Shown here: piece by piece, positions 19,682 to 28,677 of the stretch | Numbering within the stretch: position 1 is the first letter of the stretch | Layout: every line of letters starts with the position of its first letter | DNA from: Cyanidium caldarium | Lineage: Eukaryota; Rhodophyta; Bangiophyceae; Cyanidiales; Cyanidiaceae | Assembly: GCA_026184775.1 (NCBI GenBank) | Contig: JANCYW010000003.1 | Coordinates: 496,001 to 560,000 of the forward strand | Length of the DNA: 64,000 nucleotides | Direction of reading: 5' to 3' | Notes under the pieces: model-generated | What the model was told of the DNA's origin: nothing | The model's database searches: none | The model's input: only the letters and a program-made list of their open reading frames with translations | Program-made: the position numbers and the translations under genes

Positions 19682-20540
19682 CGCCTCGCCCAACTCCTTC
19701 TCGGTGATGGTGAGCGGCGGCACGAAACGCACCACCGTGGGGCCGGCCGGCACCAGCAGCACGCCCTCCTCGATGGCGTAGCGTACCAGCTGGGGCGCGT
19801 GCGGCTGCACCAGCTCCAGTCCCTGAATCAGTCCCCAGCCGCGCGCCTCTTTCACCTGTTCGGGATATCGCGACACCAGCGCTTGCAGGGCAGTGCGCAG
19901 TTGGGCGCCGCGCGCCTGCACATTCTGCAACACGCCATCGTGCTCCAGCGCCTGCAGCACCGTCAGGCCGGCGCGGCACGCCAGCGGGTTGCCGCCAAAG
20001 GTGGAGGCGTGCTCGCCCGGTCCGAGCACCTCCGCGTACGGCGCGCAGGCGGCCATGGCGCCGATAGGAATGCCGCCGCCGAGCCCCTTGGCCAGCGTAA
20101 ATACATCGGGTTCGACGTCCAGATTCTGGAAACCGAACATGCGTCCGGTGCGGCCGACACCCACTTGCACCTCGTCCAGAATGAGCAGCGCGCCGGTTTC
20201 GTCGCAGAGACGGCGGGCGGTGGCGAAAAACTCCCGATCGCCCGGGCGCACGCCGCCCTCGCCCTGCAGCGCCTCCAGCAGGATGGCCGCCAGGCCGACG
20301 CGGCCGGCATCGGGCGGCGCCGACACCTCGCCCGCGTGTATCTTCTGCACCAGCTCCTCCAGCGCCGCAGCATCGTTGTACGGTGTGTACAGAAAGCCCG
20401 GCATGAGCGGTTCAAAGTGTCGGTGATACTTGGGCTGGCCGGTGGCGGTAATGGTGGCCAACGTGCGCCCGTGAAAACTGGCATTCGCAGTCACCACGTA
20501 CGGCATGTCCAGCTGCAGCGTCACATGCGCGTACTTGCGC

Positions 20541-20572
<32 letters not shown>

Positions 20573-21325
20573 ACCGGAGTTGCAGAAGAACACGCGGTCC
20601 GCACAGGAGCGCGTCACAATCCACTTGGCCAGCTCGCCCTGCTCCCGCGTATAGTACAGGTTGGACACGTGATGAAGGCGCGACAACTGATCGGTCACGG
20701 CGCGCAGGAGACGCGCGTCGGCGTGCCCCAACGAGCAGGTGGCGATGCCGGCGACGCAATCTACGTACGCCCGACCGTGGTCGTCCCACACCGTGGAGCC
20801 CTTGCCGGCCACCAGGGTCATCGGGTAGCGCACGTAGGTGTTCTGCACGTAGCGGTCAAATTCGGAGCGGTCATAGGGAGTGAAGAGGGCTTCAGGTGGT
20901 GTCGGAGCGGTGGATGCGGGAAATGAGGTGGTCGCCGCCCGCTCATCGAGGGTCATTCGGAGGTGTGCGTCGGGCCGAACAGGACGAGGGAGGCGAGTTG
21001 TCGTGGAGGTGAATGAGAGAGACACCGCGTCGGGATGGGTGGCAGTGAATTGCCCACTGCGCTCGCGTCCTCTTCCCAGCGGTGCACTGGTGATAAACGT
21101 CAGCGACATTTTCGGCACGAAAATGGCTGCTGGACGGAGACGCTGGGTGCGCGACGAGCTCCAACGGAAACGTGGCCGGTGCTCCGACGGAATCGCCGCG
21201 TGAAGGAGCGCACCCGAGGGTGCGCACGGACGAAGTATCGGGTAAAGCGGGCGGAGCAGCATAGGAGACACGCCATGAGCACAGAATGCGCGTCGGAGGG
21301 GGTGGGATGCTCTGTAGCCATCCAT
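19625..21325 (-). CDS. Acetylornithine aminotransferase, organelle-targeted
   Basis: This class III PLP enzyme converts N-acetylglutamate semialdehyde to N2-acetylornithine in arginine synthesis. The catalytic domain starts near residue 170 at YVQNTYVRYPMTLVAGKGS. Signatures follow: FFCNSGAEANEAALKLARKY, ASFHGRTLATITATGQPKYH, ALQGEGGVRPGDREFF, ALLILDEVQVGVGRTG, and the PLP lysine in FTLAKGLGGGIPIGAMAA. The GRTLATITATGQ block fits ArgD-type enzymes rather than ornithine delta-aminotransferase. The 566 residues include a basic, Ser/Arg-rich leader of about 150 residues, consistent with plastid or mitochondrial import. The start ATG 21323-21325 is the first in the frame. It is divergent from the HMCES gene. 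Confidence 0.9.
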
Positions 21326-21638
21326 AGCGAGGCACGCCTTCGAGGGCACGTCGGATCGTGTTCGACCTCATGACACCCGCCTCCCCTTGCATGGAGAGCA
21401 GTCACCTGGGACGTCATAGGCACACATGGTGACACATCCGCAATGGCGAGCGTTGCTCCCGTCGTATCTGCTCCGGAAACACGCAACGGATCGCGGAACT
21501 GGCAAACGGCGGAACGTGCGCGCACACGAGAACCGGAGCACTCGGCTGCGGGTTTGGAAGACCCGGAAACCGGCGGCAGTTGGCAGGCCGACGCCTCCAA
21601 AGCCTCACTACCCGCTCAGAACACATAATACTCTTTTC
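21326..21638. promoter_or_regulatory. Likely bidirectional promoter (aminotransferase / HMCES)
   Basis: The 313 bases between the divergent starts of the aminotransferase and the SRAP protein. No tRNA or clear motif was found; a T-loop-like string near 21369 (GTGTTCGACCTCAT) has no pairing stem. Confidence 0.4.
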
Positions 21639-22511
21639 ATGTGCGGGCGGTTCGCGCTCGCCTATTCTCGCGGGCAGTTGGAGCGGGCGGCGGGCACCGA
21701 CCGGTGGCGCCGGACCGAAGCCGCTCCGAGCTACACGTATCGAGAATGCTATAACGTGGCGCCGCGGCAAGTGGTGCCGCTGCTGTTGTCCGACGCGGCG
21801 GACGCGCAGCGCACCCTGCAACCGATGAAGTGGTCGCTGCCGGTGCTGCCGTGGAAGCGGGCAGCATCGACCGACGACCACCACCACCACCACCACCAGC
21901 TGCTGCAGGTGATCAACGTGCGCGCTGAGACCGCGCTGGAGAAGCGCACATTTCGGGAACTGATGAACAAGGGCAAGCGAGCGGTGGTCGTTGCCAGTGG
22001 CTTCTTCGAGTGGTATCGTGGCGGTGACCAGGTGGATGCCGCCGCCGCCACCACCGCAGTAGCAGACAAGGCCGTCAAACGGAAGCGCTCCGTGCCGTAC
22101 TACATCCACATGCACCCCGCCGACGGCAAGCCGCCGCCGACCGATATCGCAACCGTGGCTCCCATGTACATGGCTGCCATTTATCGCGAGTACCCCTCCG
22201 AGCTGAACGCTTTTGCGGTGCTCACCGTGGCCGCCAGCGACCGCATCCGATGGCTGCACGACCGCATGCCCGCACTGCTGGACACACCGGGAAAGCTGCA
22301 GGCGTGGCTCGACGTGCAACATACCAGCGCGGCCGATGCCATGGACCAGTGCGCCGTGCCCAGCACCGCGATTCAGTGGTACGCAGTGAGCGACCAAGTG
22401 TCCAACACCCGCAACGACTGTGCGGAGCTACTGCAACCACGCGCGGAGATCAAGACCAACCAGCGCCGCATCGTGGAGTGGTTCAGTCCGTCCAAACACG
22501 CGGCCACCTGA
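21639..22511 (+). CDS. HMCES: SRAP-domain abasic-site shielding protein (HMCES family)
   Basis: HMCES proteins crosslink through Cys2 to abasic sites in single-stranded DNA at replication forks. The start at 21639 gives MCGRFALAYSRGQL, placing the catalytic Cys at position 2. Other active-site blocks are intact: YNVAPRQVVPLLL, MKWSLPVLPW, VINVRAETALEKRTFRELM, VVVASGFFEWYRGG (the catalytic Glu) and IRWLHDRMPALL (the catalytic His). The 290-residue protein has short insertions, including a His run DDHHHHHHQLLQ near residue 85. The C-terminus, QRRIVEWFSPSK, looks like a degenerate PCNA-binding box. It is convergent with the glutaredoxin gene, 20 bp between stops. Confidence 0.93.
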   Translation: MCGRFALAYSRGQLERAAGTDRWRRTEAAPSYTYRECYNVAPRQVVPLLLSDAADAQRTLQPMKWSLPVLPWKRAASTDDHHHHHHQLLQVINVRAETALEKRTFRELMNKGKRAVVVASGFFEWYRGGDQVDAAAATTAVADKAVKRKRSVPYYIHMHPADGKPPPTDIATVAPMYMAAIYREYPSELNAFAVLTVAASDRIRWLHDRMPALLDTPGKLQAWLDVQHTSAADAMDQCAVPSTAIQWYAVSDQVSNTRNDCAELLQPRAEIKTNQRRIVEWFSPSKHAAT

Positions 22512-22531
22512 GCAACAACTCCATTCTCAGG

Positions 22532-23254
22532 TCAGTTGGGGGACGAGGTCGCCTCCCGCACCACCTTTTGCAGCTCGCCGGTGCTGGCCAGCTGGCGACA
22601 GATGTCCAACCCGCCCAGCAGCTCGCCCTTCACGTACAGCTGCGGATACGTCGGCCAGTTGGCGTACGCCTTGAGGCCCTGTCGAATCTCCTCGTCCTCC
22701 AGAATATCAAAAGTGCCCAGGCTGTCCGTCGGCAACGGCATCTCCTGCATCAGCAGCTGCACCATCTGCTTGCTGAAACCGCAGCGAGGCGTCTCCGGGG
22801 TGCCTTTCATAAACAACATCACCGGATGCGACGCCAGCAGCCGCTCGATGCGAGCGCGCACTCGCGCCTGCTTCTCGGCGTCCTCCTGCACGAGGCGTTC
22901 GGCGGCCGCGCTGACGCGAGCCGGCCACGCGCCCACCACCCGCTCGCTCGGCTCGGGCGCACCGCTGGCAAAATAGAGCACCGTCGGCGCCGACTCCACC
23001 GCGTACGCCCGCAACAACGTCGCCACCGTCGGGCCGGACGCATCCGAATCGGTGGCCACATCCAGCGACACGCAGCGCAGCTGGGCGTACGCCGACTGAC
23101 ACGCCCGCAGTGCCGCGTACACCGCCTCGCTCGCTCGCCGGCCACTCTCCGGTTCGCTGGCGAAGAGGAAGAGCACCGTGGGTTGCGACGGCGGTAGAGT
23201 CTGCAACCACTTTTCGACAGTGGAGCCTGTTGGGAGTGTGCCCGTTGGAGACAT
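22532..23254 (-). CDS. GRX3: Monothiol glutaredoxin, PICOT/Grx3-Grx4 type
   Basis: This cytosolic/nuclear monothiol glutaredoxin should bind [2Fe-2S] clusters with glutathione and take part in iron trafficking or sensing. Residues 1 to about 115 form a thioredoxin-like domain (VEKWLQTLPPSQPTVLFLF, LRCVSLDVATDSDASGPTVATLL, SAPTVLYFASG) that lacks the CxxC. The glutaredoxin domain follows: HPVMLFMKGTPETPRCGFSK with the CGFS active site, NWPTYPQLYVKGELLGGLDI for glutathione binding. One Trx plus one Grx domain matches yeast Grx3/4. The ATG 23252-23254 was chosen because it precedes the Trx domain directly; upstream sequence is low-complexity. Confidence 0.92.
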   Translation of the reverse strand: MSPTGTLPTGSTVEKWLQTLPPSQPTVLFLFASEPESGRRASEAVYAALRACQSAYAQLRCVSLDVATDSDASGPTVATLLRAYAVESAPTVLYFASGAPEPSERVVGAWPARVSAAAERLVQEDAEKQARVRARIERLLASHPVMLFMKGTPETPRCGFSKQMVQLLMQEMPLPTDSLGTFDILEDEEIRQGLKAYANWPTYPQLYVKGELLGGLDICRQLASTGELQKVVREATSSPN

Positions 23255-23480
23255 CGGGAACTGATTGGCGAGACGATCTCGAGCGTGCACACGAAGCGTC
23301 GTCGGGGTGTGTGTGACTCTCGGAGCGAAACGCGTCACGCGCAACACCGTGTGCGCGTTTTCGGGGGTTTCGGTCTCGGCAGCTCGTTGACTTCCGCGGA
23401 CAAGCACTGGCCAGTCCCGCCGGACCACGCGACCACCACCAGATTGTGAGGCCGTGGAGTATGAGGTAAGCGTCGCTGTC
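23255..23480. promoter_or_regulatory. Likely bidirectional promoter (glutaredoxin / DUF4535)
   Basis: The 226 bases between two divergent starts. The segment GAGGTAAGC at 23463-23471 resembles a 5' splice site just before the DUF4535 ATG, but no intron is needed by the frame. Confidence 0.35.
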
Positions 23481-23687
23481 ATGACGTTTGCGACGGTAAC
23501 CTTCGTGTTTGCCGTCGGTATCTGCACCGGAATGTACGTAGCGCAAGAGTACCGCGTGCCCAACGTCAAGTGGTGGATGGAGGAGACGCGGCGGGCGCTG
23601 CTGCGGTATGAGCACGACTTGCGCAAGGAGGCATCACCGAGCGGGCGAGATAACTGGCCGCGGTCCGGGCCGCTGCGCACACCGTGA
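23481..23687 (+). CDS. DUF4535 small single-pass membrane protein
   Basis: A 68-residue protein beginning MTFATVTFVFAVGICTGMYV, one membrane segment of about 18 residues, followed directly by AQEYRVPNVKWWMEETRRAL. The pattern GxxxGxYxAQxYxVPNV after a hydrophobic helix is the DUF4535 signature found in small plant, algal and animal organelle proteins. The remainder is a charged helix and a short tail. I chose ATG 23481; an open GTG-led extension lies upstream. The function is unknown; an inner organelle membrane location is likely from the family. Confidence 0.75.
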   Translation: MTFATVTFVFAVGICTGMYVAQEYRVPNVKWWMEETRRALLRYEHDLRKEASPSGRDNWPRSGPLRTP

Positions 23688-24341
23688 GAAGGGCGGTTCC
23701 AAGACGGTGCCAGGGGGAAGGTGGGTGGGGCAGCGAAAAACGGCTGAGGAGAACGGAGGTGGATGCTGGTGAGGGAGGAGCGACGGCAGTCGCCGCACGT
23801 GTGGCTATGCGAGCGTCGCGTTGTGTGGTCGTTGTGGAGGCTTCTTAGTGGCACGCACGGTGTCGAGCTTGTCGGAGGGGTGGGTGGGTGAGACGGTTGC
23901 GGCAGGTGTGGCGCCCGATGGTCAGCTCCCGTCCACATGCCTGGTTGCTCGGAGAAGGGCGCCGCATACTAGATTCGTCTTCTCTAGTGTTCTAAATTGT
24001 CATCACTAGCGCACCGGCTTGCACTGGGATCCCGGCCTCTCTCCGGGCGCCGCACCGGAAACGTCGAGCGGCTCTCGGCCGGAGTCGTTTCTCTCAGCAC
24101 AGACCTGTTTATCGAGACGCGCGGGGTGCAGCTCCTTGCGTAAGATTTGAGGGACGACAACTTCATTAGGTTGGATGATGTGCGTGTAGCGCACGGGAAC
24201 GACAGCGTGAGCAGTAGATTTGGCGACGAGTCAGGCTGGGATCGTCCGCCTCCGCAGCGGCGTTGCTTCAACTGCCTGTGCGAGCACGCGACCGCCCTCT
24301 CGCCGCTCCGGGTTGCTGCGCGCAGCGGCGATGCGTTGGCC
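23688..24341. other. Intergenic region with ACTAG inverted repeats
   Basis: These 654 bases between two plus-strand genes hold no recognised gene. A locally AT-richer patch (about 23965-24010) contains ACTAGA at 23968-23973 facing TCTAGT at 23983-23988, and CTAGTG at 23984-23989 facing CACTAG at 24004-24009. A GTG-led minus-strand frame at 24006-24194 has no recognisable product. No tRNA or spliceosomal RNA consensus was found. Confidence 0.4.
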
Positions 24342-25316
24342 ATGTCTATGCGTGCCAAGCACTCGAACGCGATCGTTCTCACCTTACCATCACGCCAAGA
24401 TGACGACTTCCGTTTCTCACTGGTGACGTTCAACGTGCTGGCGCCGTGTTATCGACAAGGAGAGCGTGGTGCTCCTTCCGGCAGTTGGTGGCCGTGGCGA
24501 CGACGATCGGCGCCGGAACCGGCCGTGCGCTGGCAGGCCCGAGCCAACGACATCGCCGCGCTCCTGGGCAATGCCACCTCCACCGCGTCGCCGGTGGCCG
24601 ATATCATCTGCCTGCAAGAGTACTTTTTTCATCCCACCTGGCAGCGTATCTTTCAGCGAGCACTGCCCGATACCGCATTCGAATGCCTCACCCTGAAGCG
24701 CGCCGGCAAGAAAGAGGACGGCTTGGCCATGTGGATTCACCGGGCGCGCTTTCGAATGCAGCGTTGGCACGCGGTGCAACTGCCACCGCGCGGCGATCGG
24801 GTGGCGCTGCTGGCGCACCTGGTGTCGGCCTCCCAACCCGAACACACGTTTCTGGTGGGCAACGTTCACTTGACGTTTCCGCATACGGTCATGGAGCGAC
24901 ACCTGCGGGTGGAGCAGGCGCGCACCCTGCTGCGCGCCGTAGACGCCTTCATCTGCGACGCTGGCGCCGTGCCGGTGTTCCTCTGCGGCGACTGGAACAC
25001 CCTGCGTCCGGACGATGCCGTCGTGCAGTGTCTGCAGCAGGGCGGCTACCGTGCCGCCCGCATCGAACCCACCATGCTCACCCACCGCACCCACCGCGGC
25101 GATCTGGTGGGATGCGACATGATCTTCTACCGGGCACCGAATTGCACTCTGCACATCCAGGAGCAGCTGCTGCCGTTGCATCTGAGTCCATACACTTGGC
25201 CAGCCGAACAGGAGTATGCACTGTCGGATCATCGGCCGTTACGGGCAGCGGTGCGTTGGCGACGGGCCGCGGCGGATGGCGCGCCCGAGTCGTACCGCCT
25301 CACCAGCCGTCTGTGA
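24342..25316 (+). CDS. Endonuclease/exonuclease/phosphatase (EEP) family hydrolase
   Basis: This 324-residue protein has the EEP fold of CCR4-like nucleases and phosphodiesterases. The catalytic series is complete: FSLVTFNVLAP (Asn), IICLQEYFF (metal Glu), FLVGNVHLTFP (His), FLCGDWNTLRPDD (Asp/Asn), LVGCDMIFYRA, and ALSDHRPLRAAVRW (the terminal SDH). It resembles plant/algal EEP proteins more than CCR4 itself, since no Leu-rich repeat is present. The substrate could be poly(A), an RNA cap remnant or a phosphoester; the sequence does not decide. The ATG 24342 is the first true ATG in the frame. It converges on FANCL with 23 bp between stops. Confidence 0.8.
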   Translation: MSMRAKHSNAIVLTLPSRQDDDFRFSLVTFNVLAPCYRQGERGAPSGSWWPWRRRSAPEPAVRWQARANDIAALLGNATSTASPVADIICLQEYFFHPTWQRIFQRALPDTAFECLTLKRAGKKEDGLAMWIHRARFRMQRWHAVQLPPRGDRVALLAHLVSASQPEHTFLVGNVHLTFPHTVMERHLRVEQARTLLRAVDAFICDAGAVPVFLCGDWNTLRPDDAVVQCLQQGGYRAARIEPTMLTHRTHRGDLVGCDMIFYRAPNCTLHIQEQLLPLHLSPYTWPAEQEYALSDHRPLRAAVRWRRAAADGAPESYRLTSRL

Positions 25317-25339
25317 TCGATCGACCGAGTCGGCGCTCG

Positions 25340-26620
25340 TTATCGGCGCACGCGAATCGGTCGCGAGCAGTACGGACACACCCCGAAACACACCTGGAAC
25401 GACTGGCGGGTTTCCGGCAGCGCCTGCAGCCACTCCCACAGACACGAGCGATGATACGGCCGGGCACAGGGCGCGTAATCGCAAGCCATGTCCGGCACGC
25501 CGACGCCCTCCATTCGGTACGAGTAACAGATGCCACATTCGTCACCTTCAGTACTGCTGCCATGCAGCCGGTCCGCCGCAGTCGGCGCCGGCGGAAACGA
25601 GCACTCCAGAATGGCCTCCAAATTCTGGCGCGGTGTACGTCCGACGGCATCCCACTGATGCAGGCCGCCGTTCAGTCGTTCCTGCAGCGCCGCCGTGTCG
25701 CGCTCACCGCCCAGCAACCGACACACCGGCACGCTGCGCGGGTTGTGCGGGTCGACCTCGATATACAGCGAGCAGTGACGGCCGAGGGCGATGCGGCGTA
25801 TGCAGGTGGCATACGTGGGTCGCTCCGGTTCCAGCACGCAGCTATGCTGGTCTACATCGTCGAGCACCTGGAATAGCGGTTGGTACGCACCGAGCACTGC
25901 GCGCACCTGCGCCACCGCCTGCATCAGCGATATGCCGTGTGGTTGCACGCTGCTGCGGTCGGGCTCGGGCAGGGGCACGTGAGCAGGCAGCGAGGCGTGG
26001 ATGGAGGGCGCGGGCGTGTGCCAGTCACGCAGGATGACGAGGTGTTGTCGGCCGGCGGCGTCGGGCACCTGCAGTTCCAGTTCCGCAAAGGCGTCGTCGA
26101 TGCGGACCACGTGTTCCCATCCGATACGCTCCAGGTCGTGCAGCAGCCGTTTGTAGTATTCCGGGCGGGGCAATGCCCGCGTCCAAGAGGGAGAGGTGGC
26201 GCTGGCGGCGACGTTAGCCACTCGTCCCGCTCGACAGCGCTCCACCAGGTCGCTGACTTGCTCCAACATCTCCACCAGATCTGTGGCGTAGGCGGTGCGC
26301 GCCGGCAACACGTCTCCCAGTGCGCACTGTTCGAGCAGCGCCCGCGTGTGGGCGTCCACCTGCACGTCGGCGCCCTGCATATCTGCCGGCCCGCACGGAC
26401 AACGCACTTGCACGACGACTTCAGCAGTCAGACACTCGCTGGCCTGGGTGACGCCTGCGGTGTGCAGGGCGATCCACCCGCGGTACTCTGTGAGTGAGCG
26501 GTTCTGCGGCAAGACGTGCGGGAAACGCGCCACGAGTCGATGGACCACCGCAGACGCTTGGAGAGTGTCTGGAATCGCACTTGTGTTGTGGAGGCGCCCG
26601 TCTGTTAACGCGCCTTGCAT
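25340..26620 (-). CDS. FANCL: FANCL, Fanconi anaemia E3 ubiquitin ligase
   Basis: FANCL is the RING E3 that monoubiquitinates FANCD2/FANCI in DNA interstrand crosslink repair. The 426-residue protein shows the ELF/URD order: an N-terminal region with NRSLTEYRGWIALH, a UBC-RWD-like middle (YYKRLLHDLERIGWEHVVRI, LELQVPDAAGRQHLVILRD), and a C-terminal RING beginning ECGICYSYRMEGVGVPDMAC. The RING continues CARPYHRSCLWEWLQALPE, then SFQVCFGVCPYCSRPI, near-identical in layout to human FANCL. All zinc ligands are present. The ATG 26618-26620 was chosen as the first true ATG. It is divergent from RPF2 across 207 bp. Confidence 0.93.
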   Translation of the reverse strand: MQGALTDGRLHNTSAIPDTLQASAVVHRLVARFPHVLPQNRSLTEYRGWIALHTAGVTQASECLTAEVVVQVRCPCGPADMQGADVQVDAHTRALLEQCALGDVLPARTAYATDLVEMLEQVSDLVERCRAGRVANVAASATSPSWTRALPRPEYYKRLLHDLERIGWEHVVRIDDAFAELELQVPDAAGRQHLVILRDWHTPAPSIHASLPAHVPLPEPDRSSVQPHGISLMQAVAQVRAVLGAYQPLFQVLDDVDQHSCVLEPERPTYATCIRRIALGRHCSLYIEVDPHNPRSVPVCRLLGGERDTAALQERLNGGLHQWDAVGRTPRQNLEAILECSFPPAPTAADRLHGSSTEGDECGICYSYRMEGVGVPDMACDYAPCARPYHRSCLWEWLQALPETRQSFQVCFGVCPYCSRPIRVRR

Positions 26621-26827
26621 CGCGTGTTGTGGGACTCGCCGCCCGTTTGTCTTATCAATATTGACACGTTCAGGACACACAACATCCTCGGTGTCCCACT
26701 CGCCCGAGGCGGCTCCCGCAGCCGGTCGCAACGTGTCGATCGATTGCGTGCGCGCGCCATCCACCGGCCCGTCGGTCTACTTGTGGTCGCCCTCGCTCCA
26801 TCTCCTGAGAAACCTCTCCTCTATCCC

Positions 26828-27808
26828 ATGTCCCCCACCGAAGGGACACGCTCTGACACCGCTCCCTTGCGGCGCAGGCCCAAGACGCGCGCCGGCAAGC
26901 GGGCGCTGGAGCGACGGGCGCCGAAGCTGAATGAGAACCCCAAGCGGCTGCTGGGCGTGCGGGCGATGAAGGCGTCGCGCGTCGCCGTGGAGTGCGTGCG
27001 CGACCTCTTGGCGCTGAGGAAGCCGGATGCGGTGTGGTTGTCGCGGCGCAATGAGCTGCGACCTATGGATGCGGACACCGAGCCGAGTCTGGAGTTTCTG
27101 TTGCAGAGGAACGACTGTTCGCTGTTTATGCTCGCCAGCCACCAGAAGAAACGGCCGCACAACGTGGTGATCGGTCGGGCGTTCGATGGCCGCGTATTGG
27201 ATGCGCTCGAGTTGGGCATCCAAAACTACCGCAGCGCGCAGTCGTTTCGCGGGCAGGGTGTGGCGGGCGCGGCACTCGGCACCCAGCCGTGCCTGTGTTT
27301 CCTGGGAGAGGCGTTCCAGACCAGTGCGCCGCACGAGCGCATTCGCAACCTGTTGCTGGACATGTTTCACGGACAGGCGGTGAGCGCAGTGAATCTGGCC
27401 GGGCTCGATCGCGTCATCGTCGTGGCCGCGGTCGACACGGCGCAGCTCCATTTCCGACAGTACGCCATCCAGTTCAAGAAGCGCCCAGACGGCGATACGC
27501 GTCTGCCGCAGGTGCAGTTGCAAGAGATCGGGCCGGCGATCGATTTTCAAGTGCGGCGCACCCGCTTGGCGGCCGACGAGCAGATGCGCCGTGCCATGCC
27601 CGATGCCAAGCGGCCTCGGCGGCTCGCGACCGCTCCCGATAGTGCAGCGACCGGGCCGCGCCCATCCAAGAATATCCGCTTCGATGCCGGCCGTTTCGCC
27701 CGAGTCGGCGCCGTCTACGTGCCGCGTCAGGACTTGTCGCAACTGCCGCTGGCCAAAATGAACGGTTTGAGAAGACGGAGTCGGGAGAGGAATGGAGGCG
27801 TGGGTTAG
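26828..27808 (+). CDS. RPF2: Ribosome biogenesis protein RPF2 (Brix domain)
   Basis: RPF2 works with RRS1 to load the 5S RNP into pre-60S particles in the nucleolus. The 326-residue product has the RPF2 N-terminus TRAGKRALERRAPKLNENPKRLL, then the Brix domain: NDCSLFMLASHQKKRPHNVV, GRAFDGRVLDALELGIQNY, PCLCFLGEAFQTSAPHERIR and LLDMFHGQAVSAVNLAGLDRV. QEIGPAIDFQVRRTRLA is the conserved C-terminal block. The start at 26828 follows a CT-rich leader. It is followed by RPB10 on the same strand with 208 bp between. Confidence 0.94.
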   Translation: MSPTEGTRSDTAPLRRRPKTRAGKRALERRAPKLNENPKRLLGVRAMKASRVAVECVRDLLALRKPDAVWLSRRNELRPMDADTEPSLEFLLQRNDCSLFMLASHQKKRPHNVVIGRAFDGRVLDALELGIQNYRSAQSFRGQGVAGAALGTQPCLCFLGEAFQTSAPHERIRNLLLDMFHGQAVSAVNLAGLDRVIVVAAVDTAQLHFRQYAIQFKKRPDGDTRLPQVQLQEIGPAIDFQVRRTRLAADEQMRRAMPDAKRPRRLATAPDSAATGPRPSKNIRFDAGRFARVGAVYVPRQDLSQLPLAKMNGLRRRSRERNGGVG

Positions 27809-28016
27809 AAGGGCGAATGGTGTTGGTCAAGCTCGATGGCATAAGTATGAATGCTGAGCGAAGCGCTCTGGTATCGGTGTGCGTACCGTGAGAGATCGAT
27901 AGGGTTCGCTCTCGTCAGCAGAGGTGGTCGTGAACGACTTCGATCGAGACGCCCGCCTCCGTCGTTCTTCTGGTCTTGCGTTTCTCTCGCCTCGCAGCGA
28001 CCAGCGTCCGGGCGAC

Positions 28017-28331
28017 ATGATCATCCCGGTGCGCTGTTTCACGTGTGGTAAAGTCATCGGGAACAAGTGGGAGGAGTACCTGCATCTGCTGCGGGACAAG
28101 AGCGAGGCCGAGGCGCTGGATGAACTGGGTTTGCGGCGATACTGCTGCCGGCGCATGCTGCTCACGCACGTGGACCTGATCGAGAAGCTGCTGCGGTACA
28201 CCTCGCACGACAAACGACACGAGGACTTTGACAGCGGGGCGGTGCTAGGCATGCCGCCGATGGGTGCAGCGCACTCCGGCACACCAGGTGGCTTCGAGGC
28301 GGGCATGACCCCGCGGCATCCCAGCGGGTGA
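28017..28331 (+). CDS. RPB10: RNA polymerase subunit RPB10 (RPABC5), extended
   Basis: This is a small zinc-binding subunit shared by RNA polymerases I, II and III. It opens [22 protein letters not shown], with the first CxxC, and continues [25 protein letters not shown] with the CC pair, so the zinc site is complete. Core RPB10 ends near residue 68. This copy continues to 104 residues with a Gly/Pro/Met-rich tail ([20 protein letters not shown] and on) that is not part of the family. The reading frame is clean through the tail. Confidence 0.95.
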   Translation: MIIPVRCFTCGKVIGNKWEEYLHLLRDKSEAEALDELGLRRYCCRRMLLTHVDLIEKLLRYTSHDKRHEDFDSGAVLGMPPMGAAHSGTPGGFEAGMTPRHPSG

Positions 28332-28677
28332 GAAGATGAGGAGGGAGAGGGTGGAGAGCCTTGGCTTTTCAATGATGGCGTCAGGGATGAGGCCCACATC
28401 CCTATGTGGAAACTGTTAAAGCGACGTCACTCTGTCCTGCTCAGGGACCTTTTTTTTAATACCGAATCGTCCTCCCGACGTCCGTCTCCTCTGCACTTCA
28501 TCCGCTCGTCCCGTCGGGCCGCCGCGGCCGCCGGCGAATGGCACGAGTGTTTCGGCGGCGGCGCTCTCCGCAGAGTCACCCACCGTCGTCGGGTCGCACC
28601 AGTTCACCGCCTCAACGCGAGGTGAGAGGCCACTATCGATCTAGCCTATTACGGTCTTGTCGTCACTACCGTTCCGC
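28332..28677. other. Intergenic region with hairpin and T8 run
   Basis: These 346 bases lie between RPB10 and the RHD3-like gene, both plus. A perfect 6-bp hairpin CCACAT-CCCT-ATGTGG lies at 28394-28409, and a run of eight T at 28450-28457 follows. TCAGGGA occurs at 28381 and again at 28441. The T run could end a polymerase III transcript or be part of the RPB10 3' region. No tRNA, snRNA or snoRNA consensus was convincing. Confidence 0.35.

Noticed and set aside
21360-21385. A T-loop-like string GTGTTCGACCTCAT
   Set aside because: The flanks cannot form a tRNA T stem and no anticodon arm fits upstream.
23463-23471. GAGGTAAGC as a 5' splice site before DUF4535
   Set aside because: The DUF4535 domain is complete in one frame after the ATG at 23481 and no matching acceptor was evident.
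24006-24194. A 62-residue minus-strand frame (YTHIIQPNEVVVPQIL)
   Set aside because: It lacks an ATG and matches nothing known; noted because the codon pattern looks less biased than its neighbours.
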